From positions 1 to 64,000 of the forward strand of contig NZ_JARKNA010000015.1 of assembly GCF_029360765.1 (NCBI RefSeq): a stretch of DNA of 64,000 nt, in the 5' to 3' direction. Below, piece after piece: positions 35,834 through 44,813 of this stretch. Each line of letters starts with the position of its first letter. The stretch's first letter is position 1. A program made the translations under genes and the position numbers. Origin of the DNA: Terrimonas pollutisoli. GTDB taxonomy: Bacteria; Bacteroidota; Bacteroidia; Chitinophagales; Chitinophagaceae. A model generated the notes under the pieces. It did no database searches, was not told the DNA's origin, and saw only the letters and a list, made by a program, of their open reading frames with translations.

Positions 35834-35878
35834 TAAATTTATCGTCGTCCCGCAGCAGAATTGTCCTGAACCGTCCTG
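35834..35878 (-). promoter_or_regulatory. Operator-like motif and -7 element of the susC operon
   Basis: GTCCTGAACCGTCCTG (35863-35878, plus strand) lies 21 nt from TAAATTTA (35834-35841), which can serve as -7 element on the minus strand about 35 nt before the susC start. The pair recurs with identical spacing at 12579-12623. The 333-nt gap from 35800 to 36132 between susC and the regulator holds this and the direct repeat at 36086, and nothing else recognisable. Confidence 0.6.
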
Positions 35879-36085
35879 CTAAACCGAAAGAATCTACGCA
35901 ATCGTTCCCGGAACTTTTTACATATAGTCGACGGACATGATGTTTACTTTTTTAGTGATTCCACTTAACTAGCAATAAATTTTGATCGAAAACCCCTGTT
36001 AGATTTGCCGCTTTACTACGTTGCTTACTATGGGTTGTCGCTTGTCGTAAGCTGGAAATAATTGTATCTTTCGTTCTCTAAAGTA

Positions 36086-36111
36086 TTAACCGGGTCAGGA
36101 ATTTTAACCGG
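36086..36111 (+). promoter_or_regulatory. Direct repeat TTAACCGG before the regulator gene
   Basis: Words of the form (T)TAACCGG occur at 36087-36093 and 36105-36111, 18 nt apart, ending 21 nt before the start codon. TCAGGA between them equals a half of the operator motif found before susC. An autoregulatory site is possible. Confidence 0.4.
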
Positions 36112-36132
36112 TATGCTTTCTATTAGATTGCC

Positions 36133-37164
36133 ATGAAAAAGAATGACCTGTTCAAGTGTTTCAATATCGATTATTACGCTGCCACACCAAAATACCTGCA
36201 ACTCGCCAACTCAGTTATAAAAGCCATCAGTGAAGGGAAAATTGGTAAAGATGATATTCTTCCCTCCATCAATGAACTGAGCTTTGAATTTGAAATATCA
36301 AGAGATACGGCGGAAAAAGGATATAAGCATTTGAAGAATTTGGGTATACTGGGCTCCGTTCCGGGAAAAGGATATTTTATCAAATCAACAGAAATCAATC
36401 AACCACTCAAGATTTTTTTGCTTTTTAATAAACTCAGTGCGCATAAAAAGATCATTTATGATGCTTTTGCAAATGCCATGGGGGGAATGGCTTCCATTGA
36501 TTTTTATATCTATAATAATGACTTCGCTCTTTTCAAACGCCTGATACAAAACAACAAGAACGATTATACGCATTATGTCATCATACCGCACTTTTTGGAA
36601 GGTGGAGAAAATGCCTATGAGACCATTAATACCATTCCGAAAGATAAATTGGTGTTGCTGGACAAACTCGTTCCCCGTGTAGATGGCAGGTATGCGGCCG
36701 TTTATGAAAACTTTGAGCGGGATATTTATAATGCTTTGGAACAATCGCTTGACAGGCTGAGTAGGTATCACACTATTAAAATAATTTTTCCTGCTTATAC
36801 TTACCACCCGGGCGAAATACTCTCAGGTTTCTATCGCTTTTGCGATCAATATGCTTTTACTTATAAGGTTGTTCACGAAATAAGGACAGAACCTATAAAA
36901 GAAGGAGAGGTATTTATTACACTGATGGAAGACGATCTCGTTGTATTGATTGAAAAAATACTGGCGACAACCATGAAGGTGGGGAAAGACATCGGCGTGA
37001 TCTCTTATAATGAAACGCCCCTGAAAAAAATAATACTGGATGGTATTACCACCATCTCGACCGACTTTCAACTGATGGGCGAAAAAACAGCGCAAATGAT
37101 ATTGGATAATTCAAGGGAACATTTTGAAGTTCCATTTAAGATCACTTTACGATCTTCTTTATAA
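36133..37164 (+). CDS. GntR-family regulator with LacI-like sensor domain
   Basis: The 343-residue protein has an N-terminal winged helix of the GntR type (TPKYLQLANSVIKAISEGKI, DDILPSINELSFEFEISRDT, EKGYKHLKNLGILGSVPGKG) and a periplasmic-binding-protein-like effector domain (KIFLLFNKLSAHKKIIYDAF, VLLDKLVPRVDGRYAAVYEN, KDIGVISYNETPLKKIILDG, ISTDFQLMGEKTAQMI). This arrangement is common for sugar-responsive repressors or activators of Bacteroidota. It is divergent from susC and is the likely regulator of the PUL, sensing a pectin-derived sugar (inference). Confidence 0.88.
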   Translation: MKKNDLFKCFNIDYYAATPKYLQLANSVIKAISEGKIGKDDILPSINELSFEFEISRDTAEKGYKHLKNLGILGSVPGKGYFIKSTEINQPLKIFLLFNKLSAHKKIIYDAFANAMGGMASIDFYIYNNDFALFKRLIQNNKNDYTHYVIIPHFLEGGENAYETINTIPKDKLVLLDKLVPRVDGRYAAVYENFERDIYNALEQSLDRLSRYHTIKIIFPAYTYHPGEILSGFYRFCDQYAFTYKVVHEIRTEPIKEGEVFITLMEDDLVVLIEKILATTMKVGKDIGVISYNETPLKKIILDGITTISTDFQLMGEKTAQMILDNSREHFEVPFKITLRSSL

Positions 37165-37315
37165 TTCTTTTGTTTGTCTCACCTACTTCAAATAAAATGT
37201 TATTGCCCTTCAGGTATGATGCATGTCTATTAGCGCCTTTGCTTTCGATGCATTTTTTTTTATACAGTAGCGGGTAGTTTTTATACTTATCCTAAAAGCT
37301 ACCACTTCTCTCAAA

Positions 37316-37810
37316 TCATTCTAACGGCGGCTCAACATATTTCTCATTGAGTGGCTGCAGGTGATGGCGCATGATCTGGCGGGCACAGGTGTTCCATCTC
37401 AGGATGGCATCGTCATTACCCGGTGGTCGAATGGCTTCCGCCTTCTGATAAAACTCCATGGCTTCGTTCAGCCATTCATAAACAGCAAACTGGCCACCCC
37501 TTGTTCTGTTTAAAATGGCCATGGCTTCCCGTTCGCTGATAATACCGGAATAATAAAGTCTTTCGTATTCGCTTTCAAGGCGAGGCAGGAGCTGTTGCGC
37601 CCGGCTCACATCACCTGATGCGGAAGTATCGAACTGATCCGTAATGGCCAACAACAAAATGATAATGGCTTTGGCGTTATTGGGATCCACTTCAAGAATG
37701 TCAAGGCAAATGCTTTCAGCGAGGTCAGGCTCATCGAGCAGCCGGTATCGTTCCGCTTTTTCGAGAGCCGCCGGAATGCTGTCCCTGGAGATGTTTTTAA
37801 GTTGGAACAT
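37316..37810 (-). CDS. Small TPR-like protein, function unknown
   Basis: The 164-residue protein is almost wholly helical. IPAALEKAERYRLLDEPDLA, ESICLDILEVDPNNAKAIII has the wording of a TPR (AE..CLDILEVDP..A) and the end has NEAMEFYQKAEAIRPPGND with a second. It has no signal peptide. Such proteins are often scaffolds. It is convergent with the regulator gene and upstream of the sdhB end, with no clear partner. Confidence 0.7.
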   Translation of the reverse strand: MFQLKNISRDSIPAALEKAERYRLLDEPDLAESICLDILEVDPNNAKAIIILLLAITDQFDTSASGDVSRAQQLLPRLESEYERLYYSGIISEREAMAILNRTRGGQFAVYEWLNEAMEFYQKAEAIRPPGNDDAILRWNTCARQIMRHHLQPLNEKYVEPPLE

Positions 37811-37848
37811 GATTGGTTATTTTAATTATTTAAAAAAATATATAAGCT

Positions 37849-37895
37849 TCACGCAAAGTCGCAAAGACAACGCAACGAGGCAAAGACCATTTCAT
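37849..37895. repeat. Intergenic CGCAAAGTCGCAAAGAC-type repeat
   Basis: TTCACGCAAAGTCGCAAAGA, then CAACGCAACGAGGCAAAGACC is the short-period CGCAAAG element often seen in gaps of Bacteroidota and other genomes. It has no coding potential. Confidence 0.5.
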
Positions 37896-37992
37896 GTGGC
37901 AGCGCAGCAACAATCTTAATTTTTCAACTTATGTTTTCTAGCGGCGGTGCAACGTAATTTACTGTTTCCTAAAAATCCTATTACTCCTACCA

Positions 37993-38010
37993 TCCCGGTA
38001 GCTATCGGGA
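37993..38010. repeat. TCCCGGTAGCTATCGGGA palindrome
   Basis: An 18-nt palindrome with one G-T pair lies just downstream of the sdhB stop on the minus strand. It may work as a transcription end but lacks a T run. TCCCGATAGCTATCGGGA-type words are dispersed repeats in this group. Confidence 0.5.
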
Positions 38011-38016
38011 CCCAGT

Positions 38017-38769
38017 TCAGACAGTTTTCTTCGACCGGAACATCCGGAAGAATTTTTTCACAGGATCATAAAATCTATCGGCAACCCTTTCCTTCAGCGG
38101 AATGATGGCATTGTCTGTAATAGTAATGTCTTCAGGGCAAACTGTTGTACAGCATTTGGTGATATTACAATAACCAATTCCACCGGCTTTCTTTAAATCT
38201 TCCATGCGGTCTTCCACATCAAGCGGGTGCATTTCCAGTGCAGCAGTATATACTAAAAGCCGGGGACCCATAAATTCATTATGAAGCTGATGCTCACGCA
38301 ACACATGACATACATCCTGGCATAAAAAACATTCTATGCATTTGCGGAATTCCTGCACCCGGTCTATGTCTGACTGAGCCATTCGCCAGGTGCCGTCCTT
38401 TGCATCGGGTGGCCGGGGTTTGAATTTTTTAATTTTCTTCTTTGCTGTGAAATTCCAGGAAACATCGGTCACCAGATCCTTTATCAATGGAAATGCTTTC
38501 ATGGGTTGCAGCAGTACGGGCTTATTGAGAGGAAGATCACTGAGCCGGGTCATGCACATTAGTTTAGGCATGCCATTGACTTCAGCCGAGCAGGAGCCAC
38601 ATTTGCCGGCTTTGCAATTCCAGCGCACCGCCAGGTCATTGACATGTTCCGCTTGTATTTGATGTACAGCATCGAGAACCACCATGCCTTCAGCAATTTC
38701 AGTGGAATACGTTTCAAATTTTCCATCTGAAGCATCGCCACGCCAGATTTGAAAGGTTGCTGTTGCCAT
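38017..38769 (-). CDS. sdhB: Succinate dehydrogenase iron-sulfur subunit
   Basis: The 250-residue protein has the [2Fe-2S] ferredoxin domain with Cys52, Cys57, Cys60 and Cys72 (RWNCKAGKCGSCSAEV) and the two C-terminal cluster motifs, CIECFLCQDVCH (Cys144, 147, 150, 154) and CNITKCCTTVCPED (Cys201, 206, 207, 211). It passes electrons from the flavoprotein to the membrane anchor of complex II. In this window a lipoprotein hydrolase gene separates it from sdhA on the same strand. Confidence 0.95.
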   Translation of the reverse strand: MATATFQIWRGDASDGKFETYSTEIAEGMVVLDAVHQIQAEHVNDLAVRWNCKAGKCGSCSAEVNGMPKLMCMTRLSDLPLNKPVLLQPMKAFPLIKDLVTDVSWNFTAKKKIKKFKPRPPDAKDGTWRMAQSDIDRVQEFRKCIECFLCQDVCHVLREHQLHNEFMGPRLLVYTAALEMHPLDVEDRMEDLKKAGGIGYCNITKCCTTVCPEDITITDNAIIPLKERVADRFYDPVKKFFRMFRSKKTV

Positions 38770-38849
38770 ACGAAGGTTTTTATGGTTTGAGGTTCTTTAA
38801 TTCGACCTGTTATTTATCTGATAGTTTCTATCAAAAGAACTTTAAACAC

Positions 38850-39791
38850 TTATTGCTTATCTATAAATCCAAGCACTGTTTTATTAAATTCAGCCGGATT
38901 CTCAAATTCCAATCCATGCGTAGTGTTTGTAAGTGTCGCAATCTCCCTATTGCTTAAACATCGGTTCAGTTCATCTATAACCAAAGAAAAAATTACGGGC
39001 GACTGATCGCCTTTTAATAACAATACAGGTGCTTTTATTTTTTTGAGATCATCGCAGGCGACCGGCGTGAAAATATTCTGACTAGCCGTAATTCCTTTTA
39101 GCTCCGTGACATTCGTCATCATAATTTCACGGTCCTTTTGAGGAAGCCTGGAGAAATAGAGGCTATCACCCATCACGCCGCTAATAAGGGCATTTACCGC
39201 TTTTTCATCGTTGCTGATTTTAAATGCTTCAACAACCGGCCCGAAAGTTTTGGTAATAAAGTTATTCAGGATGGTATCACCACCCGGAACATTAAGCACC
39301 AATGATGGAACAAATGCCTCGCCAAGTGTGAGGCTACTCACCAGTTCAGGATGATCTATCGCAGTAAACAATGCCGTACTGGCTCCAAAAGAGTGCCCTA
39401 CAAGATGTGCCTTTCCCAGGTTCAGGTTTTTTAAAAATTCAGAGAGCTCTTTGGAATGAGAAATAACCGTTAACTGTGCCGAGTCATTTATCGCTTGTTT
39501 GTTCGGATAAGCAAAGCGCCGGCTGTAAGCGATGACCCGGTGGTTTTTGGCAAAAGTGTCCATTTGTGCTCCCCAGGTGCGGTAATCACCCACTGCTCCG
39601 TGAATGAAAACCACAGGATCACCTTTCCCAATGTCAATGTAATGAATGCTGTCGCCGTTAATGAAAATGCTTTTCACTTCAGGAACCTCAGGAACTTCGC
39701 TTTGCGTTGTTTTGCCGGTATCGCTATTATTACATGATTCCAAACAAAACAGCAGCGATAAGAAGATTAGATAGAAAAAATTATTCTTCAT
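38850..39791 (-). CDS. Alpha/beta hydrolase lipoprotein inside the sdh operon
   Basis: The 313-residue protein begins with a lipoprotein signal (LFCLESC, Cys20), a Thr/Glu/Pro linker and an alpha/beta hydrolase fold: IDIGKGDPVVFIHGAVGDYR with the oxyanion region, HLVGHSFGASTALF with nucleophile Ser134, KKIKAPVLLLKGDQSPV with the acid Asp, and TTHGLEFENP with the His. The substrate is unknown. Its place between sdhA and sdhB with gaps of about 80 and 180 nt is unusual and suggests insertion. Confidence 0.85.
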   Translation of the reverse strand: MKNNFFYLIFLSLLFCLESCNNSDTGKTTQSEVPEVPEVKSIFINGDSIHYIDIGKGDPVVFIHGAVGDYRTWGAQMDTFAKNHRVIAYSRRFAYPNKQAINDSAQLTVISHSKELSEFLKNLNLGKAHLVGHSFGASTALFTAIDHPELVSSLTLGEAFVPSLVLNVPGGDTILNNFITKTFGPVVEAFKISNDEKAVNALISGVMGDSLYFSRLPQKDREIMMTNVTELKGITASQNIFTPVACDDLKKIKAPVLLLKGDQSPVIFSLVIDELNRCLSNREIATLTNTTHGLEFENPAEFNKTVLGFIDKQ

Positions 39792-39973
39792 AGCTGATTA
39801 TTTTAACCTGGTTTATAAAAAATTTGATGTTGGGTTTTCAGCCAGTACCTGATTCTTTTTACTAATACTATTATTTCATTTCCTGAATGAGTTGGTTTAT
39901 GATAAGCTGATCTTTAAAAGCTTAAAGTCTATTACCTTCTGATTTCTGAATTCTGACCTCCATCCTCCCGCTC

Positions 39974-41788
39974 TTACTTCATCTCTTCAACGATTTGTTT
40001 CAGATCAGTGGGCATTTCACGAAGCGGCTCCCGCTTCACTTTCATCTGTCCATCTTCTCCTTTCAAAATAATAAGATTGCATTGGCCGGTTTTCTCATCT
40101 TTTTCCGGGTAATCTTCACGAAAATGCGCACCACGACTTTCTTTTCTTTCAATAGCCGCCCGGGTAATCGCTTCCGAAACAGTCAATAAATTTTGCAGGT
40201 CCAATGCCGTGTGCCATCCGTTATTATATTCCCTGTTTCCAATCACTTTCACTTTGTTGGAGCGTCGCCACAGCTTTTTCAATTCTTCCATTGCTGTCAA
40301 TAGTTCCTCTTCTTTGCGAACAATGCCAACAAGATCCTGCATCATTTCCTGCAGGTCATATTGTACCTGGTAGGGATTGTCTCCTTCCGTTCGTTCAAAG
40401 GGTTCTAATGCCTTCTTTGCGAAACCTGCTATTTCCTGTTCATTAATAATAATGGGTTGCCCATTTTCTTTAGCAAATATTGCCGCGAATTCACCGGCAC
40501 GTTTTCCAAAAACCAATAGATCGGAAAGAGAGTTGCCACCCAAACGGTTTGCTCCGTGCAAACCAGCGGCTGCTTCGCCTGCAGCAAAAAGACCCGGCAC
40601 TGTTGACATTTGTGTATCAGCATCCACCCGTATACCACCCATCATGTAATGAGTAGTGGGTCCTACTTCCATCGCTTCTTTGGTAATATCTATATCGGCC
40701 AGTTTTTTAAACTGGTGATACATGCTGGGCAATTTTTTCTTGATATGTTCCGCGGCATTGGGAAGTTTCTTTTTGATCCACGAAATATCAAGAAATACGC
40801 CGTTGTGAGGACTGCCTCTTCCTTCTTTTATTTCACGAACAATACAACGAGCTACATGATCCCTGGTCAGCAATTCCGGTGGCCGCCTTGCAGCACGATC
40901 GCCTTGTGTATATTTCCAGCCTTCTTCTTCGTTGTCGGCGGTTTGATTAAGATATAATTCCGGAATGTCATTAAACATAAACCGCTTATTCTCTTTATTG
41001 AGCAAAATTCCGCCTTCACCCCTGACTCCTTCCGTAACCAGGATGCCCTGGACACTGGGGGGCCAGACCATGCCGGTGGGATGAAATTGTACAAACTCCA
41101 TATCCATAAGTTCCGCACCCGCATGATAGGCCAATGAATGACCATCGCCTGTGTATTCCCAACTGTTGCTGGTGATTTTAAAAGCCCGGCCTATACCACC
41201 CGTGGCTATTACAATGGCTTTGGCACGAAATAATTTAAACTGTCCTTTTTCCCGGTCGTATCCAAAAGCACCCGCCACCCGTTCCCCATTTTTCAGCAAT
41301 GTTATAATGGTAAATTCCATGTGAACAGCAATGCCCTGGTGAATACCATGATCCTGTAGGGTGCGGATCATTTCCAATCCTGTGCGGTCGCCTACATGTG
41401 CAAGGCGGGGATATTTATGGCCACCGAAATTCCGTTGTAAAATCCGGCCATCCTTTGTTCTGTCGAATAGTGCACCCCATGCTTCCAGTTCCCGCACACG
41501 ATCAGCGGCTTCTTTGGCGTGCAGCTCAGCCATTCGCCAATCGTTAAGATATTGTCCTCCCCGCATCGTATCCGCAAAATGTACTTTCCAGTTATCCCGC
41601 TCATCTACATTGGACAAGGCTGCTGCAATTCCCCCTTCTGCCATTACCGTGTGAGCTTTGCCCAGCAAGGACTTGCAGATCAAACCAACTGAAACGCCAT
41701 TAGCAGCGGCTTCTATAGCAGCACGAAGACCAGCGCCACCCGCGCCAATAACAAGTACATCGTAATTGTATGTATCGAACATAGACAT
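39974..41788 (-). CDS. sdhA: Succinate dehydrogenase flavoprotein subunit
   Basis: From ATG 41788 the product has 604 residues. It has the FAD-binding Rossmann motif (YDVLVIGAGGAGLRAAIEAA), the covalent-flavin His region (GKAHTVMAEGGIAAALSN), DHGIHQGIAVHMEFTIITLL, the substrate region MEFVQFHPTGMVWPPSVQGI, GEGGILLNKENKRFM, and GLFAAGEAAAGLHGANRLGG. It oxidises succinate to fumarate. The order sdhC-sdhA-(hydrolase)-sdhB is read on the minus strand. Confidence 0.95.
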   Translation of the reverse strand: MSMFDTYNYDVLVIGAGGAGLRAAIEAAANGVSVGLICKSLLGKAHTVMAEGGIAAALSNVDERDNWKVHFADTMRGGQYLNDWRMAELHAKEAADRVRELEAWGALFDRTKDGRILQRNFGGHKYPRLAHVGDRTGLEMIRTLQDHGIHQGIAVHMEFTIITLLKNGERVAGAFGYDREKGQFKLFRAKAIVIATGGIGRAFKITSNSWEYTGDGHSLAYHAGAELMDMEFVQFHPTGMVWPPSVQGILVTEGVRGEGGILLNKENKRFMFNDIPELYLNQTADNEEEGWKYTQGDRAARRPPELLTRDHVARCIVREIKEGRGSPHNGVFLDISWIKKKLPNAAEHIKKKLPSMYHQFKKLADIDITKEAMEVGPTTHYMMGGIRVDADTQMSTVPGLFAAGEAAAGLHGANRLGGNSLSDLLVFGKRAGEFAAIFAKENGQPIIINEQEIAGFAKKALEPFERTEGDNPYQVQYDLQEMMQDLVGIVRKEEELLTAMEELKKLWRRSNKVKVIGNREYNNGWHTALDLQNLLTVSEAITRAAIERKESRGAHFREDYPEKDEKTGQCNLIILKGEDGQMKVKREPLREMPTDLKQIVEEMK

Positions 41789-41894
41789 TACCTGCAATTT
41801 TTAGTCAAAAGTGAAAAGACAAAAGTGAAAAGTTGCGCACAGCAGCACGGGTTTCTTTTTGATTTTTCACTTCTTATTTTTGACTTTTCGCTAC

Positions 41895-42698
41895 TTACAA
41901 AATCCTCCAATCCCTCCACACCCCCATCGAACACAAACGGACATAGATATCTGAAAACGCAACCCAGAATAAACTCATCCATGCCCACAGCATATGCTTC
42001 CGGTTGAAACAGCTTACACATCCATATAATTTCCGGCGAACCGGCGAACCGGAAAATCGATCCATGAATCCACCAACTGCGTGGCGCAAAGAATGGCAAC
42101 CGAATGTATATCCGCCGAGAAAAATCACATTGATGGCTAACACCAATGTGCCTACGCCAATGCCAAATGTTTTTTCACCCGTACCAGGAGTTGTAAACCA
42201 TAGTGCATTCCAAACATCAATCGAGAGAAAAACAAGAAAGAACAATGCGATATAAAGAAAGTAACGATGTATATTTTGTATGATCAATGGAAAAGAATTT
42301 TCACCACGATACGTTTTCCGTGGTTCAGTAACCGTACAGGAAGGAGGATCAGCCCAAAATGCTTTGTAGTAAGCTCCGCGGTAATAATAACAGGTTAACC
42401 GAAATAAACCCGGCGCCCATAATATCAGCAGTGCAGGTGACCATGGCAATATCTGCGGCCACCAGCCAGGCTTCGAACCGAACCAACTGTGTGGTGAATC
42501 ACCAAAAAGTTCCGGCGAATAAAGAGGAGAGAGATAAGATCCAAATGCGTAATGCTCACCCTGGAATGCGGCCCATGTAGCATAGATGACGAAAGCGGAG
42601 AGACAGACAAAGACAATCAATGGTCGCAACCACCAGCCATCTTTCCGATTGGTGTGACCAAAACCCTGGTGTTTACCTGTTAAGTTTATTTCAGCCAT
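41895..42698 (-). CDS. sdhC: Succinate dehydrogenase membrane anchor, Sdh1-like
   Basis: From ATG 42698 the product has 267 residues with five or six membrane helices (LRPLIVFVCLSAFVIYATWA, SPALLILWAPGLFRLTCYYY, YFLYIALFFLVFLSIDVW, VLAINVIFLGGYTFGCHSLR, LWAWMSLFWVAFSDIYV). It is not the cytochrome b558 anchor usual for Bacteroidota but resembles the anchor of the mycobacterial Sdh1 type (YSPELFG, PPSCTVTEPRKTYRGE). Cys/His candidates for a buried cluster lie in GCHSLRH and YGCVSCFNRKH. The role is supported by its place before sdhA. The ATG at 42737 would add a poor 13-residue tail. Confidence 0.8.
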   Translation of the reverse strand: MAEINLTGKHQGFGHTNRKDGWWLRPLIVFVCLSAFVIYATWAAFQGEHYAFGSYLSPLYSPELFGDSPHSWFGSKPGWWPQILPWSPALLILWAPGLFRLTCYYYRGAYYKAFWADPPSCTVTEPRKTYRGENSFPLIIQNIHRYFLYIALFFLVFLSIDVWNALWFTTPGTGEKTFGIGVGTLVLAINVIFLGGYTFGCHSLRHAVGGFMDRFSGSPVRRKLYGCVSCFNRKHMLWAWMSLFWVAFSDIYVRLCSMGVWRDWRIL

Positions 42699-42937
42699 AA
42701 CACTGTGTGTTATTAAGGACAAAATCTTAACACCCAACTTGTCAATGAATAAGAGAAGTACGCAAAATCTGTTCTCTAAGGTAATTCAAAAAATGCTGAG
42801 ATACAGAAGAAAAAATTGCAAACAATAAACTACTGACCGGGATTAAGGACTGCTCCGCTGGTCCGATTTTGCATGAGCGACCAAACTAAAAAAGCGTCCC
42901 ATATTGAGACGCTTTTTTTAAACGATTTCCTTATCAT

Positions 42938-43774
42938 TTATCCTAAGGCTACTCTTTTAAATTCTGTCACTTTCACATCACCAGATTCTTTCAAATAATC
43001 AGCTACCGATTTACCGGCATCTTTTACAAACGCCTGTGCAGTGAGGGTTTGCTCTTTAAAGAAAGCGCCCAGTTTACCTTCGGCGATCTTTGACAACATC
43101 TCTTCTGGTTTGCCAGCCATTTTCGGATCTTCTTTCATAACATCCATGATGATTGATTTCTCCCGGGCAATAACGTCAGCAGGAACACTAGCAGCATCAA
43201 CCGCTACAGGATTCAGTGCTGCGATCTGCATAGCGATATCTTTACCTACTTCAGCAGCTTCTTTACTTAAACCAACCAACACACCAATACGATAAGCACC
43301 GTGTATATAAGAAGCAACATAAGGAGCTTCTACTCTTTCATATTTAGTGATGCCGATTTTTTCTCCAATTGACGCCAGCTTATCATTGATAAGATCAGCA
43401 ATCTTAGCACCATTTACTGTTGCCTCATTTAACTCTTCAACCGTTTTGATATTGTTGGATGTAGCTGTATCAGCGATGCTTTGTACCAATGCAATAAAAT
43501 CAGCATTTTTAGAAACGAAGTCAGTCTCGCAACTTACACAAACCACGATACCTGTTTTGTTATCAGCAGTTGTTTGTGCAATAACAACACCTTCTTTTGC
43601 TTCACGGTCACTTCTTTTAGCCGCTACTTTCTGACCCTGCTTACGCAACCAGTCGATAGCTGCTTCAAAATCACCATTTGTTTCAGTCAAAGCCTTACGG
43701 CAATCCATCATACCAGCACCAGTGGCCTGGCGAAGTTTATTTATATCTGCTGCACTAATAGTTACTGTGCTCAT
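42938..43774 (-). CDS. tsf: Translation elongation factor Ts
   Basis: The 278-residue EF-Ts has the N-terminal UBA-like domain (INKLRQATGAGMMDCRKALT, TNGDFEAAIDWLRKQGQKVA) and the signature TDFVSKNADFIALVQSIAD, then GVLVGLSKEA, KDIAMQIAALNPVAVDAASV and AFVKDAGKSVADYLKE. It exchanges GDP on EF-Tu. It is last gene of the operon rplM-rpsI-rpsB-tsf. Confidence 0.97.
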   Translation of the reverse strand: MSTVTISAADINKLRQATGAGMMDCRKALTETNGDFEAAIDWLRKQGQKVAAKRSDREAKEGVVIAQTTADNKTGIVVCVSCETDFVSKNADFIALVQSIADTATSNNIKTVEELNEATVNGAKIADLINDKLASIGEKIGITKYERVEAPYVASYIHGAYRIGVLVGLSKEAAEVGKDIAMQIAALNPVAVDAASVPADVIAREKSIIMDVMKEDPKMAGKPEEMLSKIAEGKLGAFFKEQTLTAQAFVKDAGKSVADYLKESGDVKVTEFKRVALG

Positions 43775-43795
43775 AATATTGAAGTTTACCCTAAA

Positions 43796-43809
43796 TCCGC
43801 CGCGGCGGA
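43796..43809. repeat. TCCGCCGCGGCGGA palindrome in the rpsB-tsf gap
   Basis: A perfect 14-nt palindrome between rpsB and tsf. The same 14 bases lie at 45325-45338 between rplM and rpsI, each preceded by CTAAATC. Another palindrome (CCCCTCTAGAGGG) lies at 43849-43861. Confidence 0.7.
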
Positions 43810-43868
43810 CCTAAGAAATATTAATAATTTAAGAACCCGTCCCAGACTCCCCTCTAGAGGGTGTGGGT

Positions 43869-44786
43869 TTATCTTCTGCCGCCACCAGGACCACGGCCAC
43901 CGGGTGTACCACCACCACTTGTACGACGTCTTTGGCCACCGGCAGCACCCCCGCCGGCACCAGGACCACGGCCACCGCCGCCGCGACCACCACGGCCACG
44001 ACCACCTTCAGCTTGTGCTTCCGCTTCCAGGCGGGCTGCTCTTTTTTCTGCATCATCATCTACTGTATCTTCTGTATCCTCATCTTTAGCAGCCTGGCGT
44101 TCAGCCAATCCTTCTGCAATAGCAGCAGTAAGATAGTTTGCGAGAATAGCGATAGACTTTGTCGCATCATCATTACCGGGGATAGCAAAATCAACTTTAT
44201 TAGGATCGCAGTTTGTATCAACGATACCAAAAGTGGTAATGCCTAAACGTTTTGCTTCAGCCAAAGCGATGTGCTCATGGCCAATGTCAACGATAAACAA
44301 AGCAGCAGGCACACGACCCAATTGAGCGATACCACCTAACACTTTATCCATTTTATCACGGTCACGGCTCAAGGTCAAACGCTCCTTTTTGGTAATGCTG
44401 TCAAAAGAACCATCGCCCAGCATTTTTTCAATGCTCTGCATTTTCTTAACGCTCTTACGAACGGTGTTGAAGTTGGTCAACATACCACCCAGCCAACGCT
44501 CAGTAACGAAAGGCATGTTTACTTTTTTGGCGCATTCGCTAACGATATCTTTCGCTTGCTTTTTTGTACCAACAAAAAGTATTTTTTTACCGCTGCGTGC
44601 AATCTGCTTCATAGCAGCCGCAGTTTCCTGCAGGCACTCAACCGTTTTATTCAGGTCAATGATATGGATACCTTTCTTTTCAGCAAAGATGTAAGGTAAC
44701 ATCTTGGGGTTCCACTTCTTTTTCAGGTGACCAAAGTGCACACCGGCGTCAAGAAGTTGCTGTTGCAGTGAAGTGTTATTTTCCAT
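43869..44786 (-). CDS. rpsB: Small ribosomal subunit protein uS2 with Arg/Gly-rich tail
   Basis: From ATG 44786 the product has 305 residues. The S2 core is clear: LLDAGVHFGHLKKKWNPKM, PYIFAEKKGIHIIDLNKTVE, ILFVGTKKQAKDIVSECAKK, TERWLGGMLTNFNTVRKSVK, LGRVPAALFIVDIGHEHIAL, GIVDTNCDPNKVDFAIPGND. After it comes an acidic hinge (DEDTEDTVDDDAEKRAARLE) and then a tail of about 45 residues made almost only of Gly and Arg (GGRGRGGRGGGGRGPG), which exceeds the usual S2 length. Antisense frames across the tail are shadows. Confidence 0.95.
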   Translation of the reverse strand: MENNTSLQQQLLDAGVHFGHLKKKWNPKMLPYIFAEKKGIHIIDLNKTVECLQETAAAMKQIARSGKKILFVGTKKQAKDIVSECAKKVNMPFVTERWLGGMLTNFNTVRKSVKKMQSIEKMLGDGSFDSITKKERLTLSRDRDKMDKVLGGIAQLGRVPAALFIVDIGHEHIALAEAKRLGITTFGIVDTNCDPNKVDFAIPGNDDATKSIAILANYLTAAIAEGLAERQAAKDEDTEDTVDDDAEKRAARLEAEAQAEGGRGRGGRGGGGRGPGAGGGAAGGQRRRTSGGGTPGGRGPGGGRR

Positions 44787-44813
44787 TTTCGATTTTTTGA
44801 GACCTCCCAAATC

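Noticed and set aside
41798..41894. Possible small gene between sdhC and sdhA
   Set aside because: The gap consists of AAAGTGAAAAG-type low-complexity words like those at 25.25-25.35 kb, with no open frame of interest.
43829..44246. Several ORFs opposite the 3' end of rpsB
   Set aside because: They are antisense to the Arg/Gly-rich tail and rich in Pro, Thr or His as expected for shadows of GC-biased repeats.
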